Notes under the pieces: model-generated
The model's input: the letters and a program-made list of their open reading frames with translations, nothing else
The model's database searches: none
What the model was told of the DNA's origin: nothing
Made by a program: the position numbers and the translations under genes
In this document: positions 59,241-62,254 of the stretch, piece by piece
Numbering within the stretch: position 1 is the stretch's first letter
Layout: each line of letters starts with the position of its first letter
DNA from: Myxococcota bacterium
GTDB lineage: Bacteria > Myxococcota_A > Bradymonadia > UBA7976 > UBA1532
Assembly (NCBI GenBank): GCA_023150895.1
Contig: JAKLJY010000039.1
Span: forward strand, 1-62,254
Length of the DNA stretch: 62,254 nucleotides
Direction: 5' to 3'

Positions 59241-60647
59241 ATGTGGTCGCGCAGGCAAAGGTTCCATTTCATCGGCATCGGCGGCATCGGGGTCAGCGCC
59301 GTGGCGCGGGTCCTGCACCAGCAAGGCGTCGCCGTGCAGGGGTCGGACGTCCGGGAGAGCCAGCTCACGCTCGGCCTTCGGGCGCTCGGCATACCGGTGA
59401 CGATCGGGCACCGGGCCGAGAACATCGACGGCGCGGACGTCGTCGTCCACTCCACCGCGGTGCCCGCCGACAACCTCGAACGGCGAGCGGCCCAGGCCCG
59501 CGGCGTTCCGGAGGCACACCGCAGCGAGATGCTCGGCCTCTGCCTCGAAGGGCGGGAAAGCGTCGGCGTGACGGGCACGCACGGCAAAGGGACCGTGTCC
59601 GCGATGATCACGCACGGCCTGATCACGGCCGGGCGGGCGCCGACGTACGTCATCGGCGGTCTCCTCAACAACTACGGCACCAATGCCCAAGCGGGGGAGG
59701 GCACCGTGGCGGTGGCCGAGGTCGACGAGAGTGACCGGAGTCACCTGAACCTCGAGCCGACGCACGTCGTCGTGAACAACCTCGAGGTCGATCACCTGAA
59801 CTTCTATCAGGATCTCGACGACATCGTGGGCACGATGGCCCGGTTCATCGACGAGAACCGGAACCTGAAGGTCCTCGCGCTGAACTGGGACGACGCCGGC
59901 GTCCGCGCGCTGGCCGCCCGCATCCACCGGCCCTTCCTGAAATACGGCACCCTGACCGACGATGCCGCGCTCGACTATTCGGCCCGGGACGTCGTCGATC
60001 AGGGAGACCGTGTCGCGTTCACCGTGTTTGCCGGCGAGCGGCGGCTCGGAGACGTGACGCTCCCCATTCCGGGCGCCTACAACGCGGACAACGCGGCGGG
60101 CGCCGTCGCGGTCCTCATGGCCGCCTACGACCTGCCGTTCGAGGCCGTTCGGCAGGCGCTCGACACGTACCGCGGCCTCGAGAATCGATTCACGGTGCGG
60201 CGGGCCGGTGGGGTGACCATCGTCAAGGACTACATCTCGCATCCGACGGGCATGCGGCGGGTCCTCGAGAGCGCCCGGAAGATGCCCCACCGGCGCATCT
60301 GGGGCGTCTTCAAGCCCTATCGCTTCACGCTGATGCGCTATCACGGCGAGGAGTATGCGCAGGTCTTCCGCGACGCGGACGAGGTCGTCATCACCACCAT
60401 GTACGCGGCCGAGGAGCGCCCAATCGACGGCATCGACACGCCGTGGTTCGTTGAACTCCTCCGGCAGGGGGGCAACGTCGTCCACTTCGTCCCGGAGAAT
60501 CCCGAGGTCGTCCCGTTCCTGACACCGCGGGTGCAGCGCGGCGACATGGTGATCTTCTTCGGCGGCGACGACTTCTTCCGGATGGCGGACGCCTGGGCGG
60601 ACGGCCTCGACGCGGCCGCCGCAGGGCTGGCGGAGATCGGGCGATGA
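59241..60647 (+). CDS. MurC-like Mur ligase, diverged active-site motifs
   Basis: 468 aa from ATG 59241 (GGGAGG about 10 nt upstream). N-terminal HFIGIGGIGVSAVARVLHQQ is the UDP-binding fold of MurC/Mpl ligases. The ATP loop reads GTHGKGTVSAMI (near residue 111) where MurC has GTHGKTTT. VVVNNLEVDHLNFYQDLDDI matches the central domain. In the C-terminal domain the MurC landmarks DDYGHHPTE and QPHRYSR appear as KDYISHPTG and KPYRFTL. Mur ligases join an amino acid to a UDP-sugar acid with ATP. The changes at the substrate-facing C-terminal domain suggest an altered amino acid or acceptor, or a Mpl-like recycling role. It overlaps the MurD-like gene. Confidence 0.7.
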   Translation: MWSRRQRFHFIGIGGIGVSAVARVLHQQGVAVQGSDVRESQLTLGLRALGIPVTIGHRAENIDGADVVVHSTAVPADNLERRAAQARGVPEAHRSEMLGLCLEGRESVGVTGTHGKGTVSAMITHGLITAGRAPTYVIGGLLNNYGTNAQAGEGTVAVAEVDESDRSHLNLEPTHVVVNNLEVDHLNFYQDLDDIVGTMARFIDENRNLKVLALNWDDAGVRALAARIHRPFLKYGTLTDDAALDYSARDVVDQGDRVAFTVFAGERRLGDVTLPIPGAYNADNAAGAVAVLMAAYDLPFEAVRQALDTYRGLENRFTVRRAGGVTIVKDYISHPTGMRRVLESARKMPHRRIWGVFKPYRFTLMRYHGEEYAQVFRDADEVVITTMYAAEERPIDGIDTPWFVELLRQGGNVVHFVPENPEVVPFLTPRVQRGDMVIFFGGDDFFRMADAWADGLDAAAAGLAEIGR

Positions 60648-61990
60648 GCGCTGCGCCCCGGAGTCCGGGAGAGTGGGCGGGTCGGCGCGTGGCAGTCCTC
60701 GGCGCGGCGCGGAGTGGTGTCGCCGCCGCCAACCTCCTGGCCGAGCTCGGCGCCGAGGTCGTGCTCAGCGACACGCGCCCCTTGGACGCGATCGACACGG
60801 CGCGCCTCGACCCGCGTGTCTCCTTGCGGGGTGGCCAGAACGACCTGGCAGACTGCGAGTTCGTCGTGCCGAGCCCGGGCATCCCGCCGGGAGCGGCCAT
60901 CTTCGCGGCTGCGCGGGCGGCAGGGATGACCCTGGTGGGCGAGGTGGAGCTCGCCGCGGCCCTGGCCTCGGCCCCCATCGTCGCCATCACCGGCACGGAC
61001 GGGAAAAGCACGACCACGGAGATGATCGGGGCGGTCTGCCGCGCCGCGGGTCGACCCACCGTGGTGGGCGGCAACATCGGCATCCCGCTCTCGGAGGACA
61101 TTCGGACGATCGGCAGCGACGGGATCGTCGTGGCCGAAGTCTCGGCGTTTCAGCTCTGGTCGTGCGGCACGTTCCGCCCGCGCGTCGCCGTGGTCACCAA
61201 TGTCGCGCCCGATCACGCCGACTACTTCGAAGGAGACTGGGCTGCGTACGTCGCCGCGAAGGCGCGCGTGCTCCGGGACCAGGGGGCGGGAGACACGGCC
61301 ATCCTCCGCGGGGATGATCCGGTGGTTGCCGCGATGGAGACGCCCGCGGGCGTCCGTCGCGTTCTCTTCGGTCCGGAGCCCGGCTTCGAGTGGGGATGGG
61401 ATGGCGCTCACCTGCTCCGCGCGGGTGAGCCGGTGATGGCCTCCGAAGAGCTCGGCGTCCCCGGCCGCCACAACGTTTGCAACGCATTGGCCACCCTCGC
61501 GACGGTCGACGCGCTCGGCCTGCCCCTCGGTCCCGCCCTCGAGGCGCTCCGTCGGTTCCGCGGGCTGCCGCACCGCATGGAGTCCATTCGCACGGTGGGC
61601 GGCGTGCAGTTCATCGACGACTCGAAAGCGACGAATCCCCACGCTGCGCGCGTCGGGCTACGCTCCCTGACCGTGCCGTACGTGGCCATCGTCGGCGGGT
61701 ACGACAAGGGTCTCGATCAGGCGGAGTTCGTCGATGAACTGCGGTCCCACGCGCGTGCCGTGGTGGTCATCGGCGGCACCGCGGACCGAACGGCACGCGA
61801 ACTCGGTCCGGGCGTCCGGGTAATCCGCGCGGACACCATGGAGGCGGCCGTCGGGCGCGCGGCCGAGGTTGCCGCCCCCGGGGACGCGGTCGTGCTCTCG
61901 CCCGCGGCGTCCTCGTTCGATCTCTACCGCGACTATCACGAGCGCGGACAGCGCTTTCAGGCGGCCGTCCGGGCCCTTCCCGAGGCGTAG
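60644..61990 (+). CDS. murD: MurD-like ligase (UDP-MurNAc-L-Ala-D-Glu synthetase family)
   Basis: 448 aa, ATG overlapping the previous stop (ATGA). N-terminal GRRVAVLGAARSGVAAANLL is the MurD UDP-binding domain. ATP loop ITGTDGKSTTTEMIG (Asp where MurD usually has Asn), GGNIGIPLSED, and VSAFQLWSC in place of SSFQL. TNVAPDHADYFEGDWAAYVA, the C-terminal IDDSKATNPHAARVGL, and VVLSPAASSFDLYRDYHERG are well preserved. MurD adds D-Glu to UDP-MurNAc-L-Ala in the cytoplasm. Core landmarks support MurD function; isolation from a mur/fts cluster and pairing with a diverged MurC-like ligase leave open a specialised role. Confidence 0.75.
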   Translation: MSAAPRSPGEWAGRRVAVLGAARSGVAAANLLAELGAEVVLSDTRPLDAIDTARLDPRVSLRGGQNDLADCEFVVPSPGIPPGAAIFAAARAAGMTLVGEVELAAALASAPIVAITGTDGKSTTTEMIGAVCRAAGRPTVVGGNIGIPLSEDIRTIGSDGIVVAEVSAFQLWSCGTFRPRVAVVTNVAPDHADYFEGDWAAYVAAKARVLRDQGAGDTAILRGDDPVVAAMETPAGVRRVLFGPEPGFEWGWDGAHLLRAGEPVMASEELGVPGRHNVCNALATLATVDALGLPLGPALEALRRFRGLPHRMESIRTVGGVQFIDDSKATNPHAARVGLRSLTVPYVAIVGGYDKGLDQAEFVDELRSHARAVVVIGGTADRTARELGPGVRVIRADTMEAAVGRAAEVAAPGDAVVLSPAASSFDLYRDYHERGQRFQAAVRALPEA

Positions 61991-62018
61991 AGCGGGCGAG
62001 GGGCGCTTCGGGTCGGGG

Positions 62019-62254
62019 TCAGAACGTCTGACCGGCGGCCCCCGCAACGCCCGGGTTGCCCGCCGACCCGCCGCCGCCGCCGCCGTTGCCGGCCGTCAGC
62101 GTGTTGTTCGTCAACGTCGGGACGGCGCCGCTGGCGCGGTAGATGCAGTAGCTCACGCCACCACCGCCGCCGCCGCCGTGGCCGCCGCGACCGCCGTTGC
62201 CGCCGCGGCCGCCGACGCCGCCATCACCTGCGTCGTCGGGCCCGCCACCGCCGC
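62019..62254 (-). CDS. Gly-rich protein, C-terminal part (runs off window)
   Basis: Only the last ~78 codons are present; the gene enters from beyond the right edge and stops at 62021-62019. The visible part reads GGxGG-type repeats, then VSYCIYRASGAVPTLTNN, another Gly run and a short AAGQTF end. Low-complexity Gly/Ser/Asn repeats of this sort occur in surface proteins of myxobacteria and fit the Gly-rich linkers of other lipoproteins here. Parent protein unknown. Confidence 0.6.
   Translation of the reverse strand, partial: GGGGPDDAGDGGVGGRGGNGGRGGHGGGGGGGVSYCIYRASGAVPTLTNNTLTAGNGGGGGGSAGNPGVAGAAGQTF

Overview
High-GC DNA (strong G/C third-position bias) with traits of the Myxococcota / former Deltaproteobacteria: many lipoproteins with short paired-cysteine repeats and Gly/Ser spacers, a secreted TIG-domain protein with a MYXO-CTERM-like tail, a small ribbon-helix-helix protein of the type frequent in myxobacteria, and a Ser/Thr kinase with a long Pro/Ala linker. 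About 24 kb encode late flagellar functions, so the organism is probably flagellated and swimming, unlike most cultured gliding myxobacteria. No rRNA, tRNA, CRISPR array, insertion sequence or prophage was seen.

Layout. 1-6.5 kb: two divergent Cys-rich lipoproteins, one of 1726 aa with eight copies of a ~110-residue module. 6.5-9 kb (minus): an LptD-like outer-membrane protein and an AMIN-domain protein. 9-14.9 kb (plus): a tightly overlapping operon with an unknown protein, an apparently frameshifted HEAT lipoprotein, a crotonase-thymidylate kinase fusion, a PDZ protein, two membrane proteins and a parvulin-type foldase. 15-27.4 kb: TIG-repeat surface protein, unknown lipoprotein, Ser/Thr kinase, large HEAT-repeat protein (minus), secreted unknown, truncated haemoglobin, and a GMC oxidoreductase with a helical partner. 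27.4-28.6 kb (minus): zincin lipoprotein.

28.7-43.7 kb (plus): flgF-flgG-flgA-flgH-flgI-flgJ(M23), flgM-flgN-flgK-flgL-csrA-fliW, a class I adenylate cyclase, a secreted unknown, fliS and a fliT-like gene. 43.7-53 kb (minus): fliD, flaG1, flagellin 1, flagellin 2, flaG2, flagellin 3. 53.4-59.2 kb: GGDEF protein, small lipoprotein, PilZ protein, beta-propeller-like lipoprotein, RHH protein, CBM9-like lipoprotein and another lipoprotein. 59.2-62 kb: MurC-like and MurD-like ligases, then the C-terminal end of a Gly-rich protein running off the right edge.

How it fits together. The rod/ring operon has a sigma-54 type promoter (GG-N10-GC) with two palindromes ~160-190 bp upstream that could be activator sites. 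flgM, fliS and all three flagellin genes share a sigma-28 type element, TCAA-N15-G(T/A)CGATG(C/G) with small variations. The three flagellin mRNAs would have unusually long leaders (~165-285 nt). Each has an A-rich GGA site and, 25-50 nt before the start codon, a hairpin with GGAU in its loop, the classic shape of a CsrA site. With csrA and fliW overlapping in the same locus, this predicts a FliW-CsrA-flagellin homeostatic circuit on three parallel flagellin genes, and possibly on flgM. This circuit, the crotonase-thymidylate kinase fusion and the diverged Mur-ligase pair are the items most worth following up.
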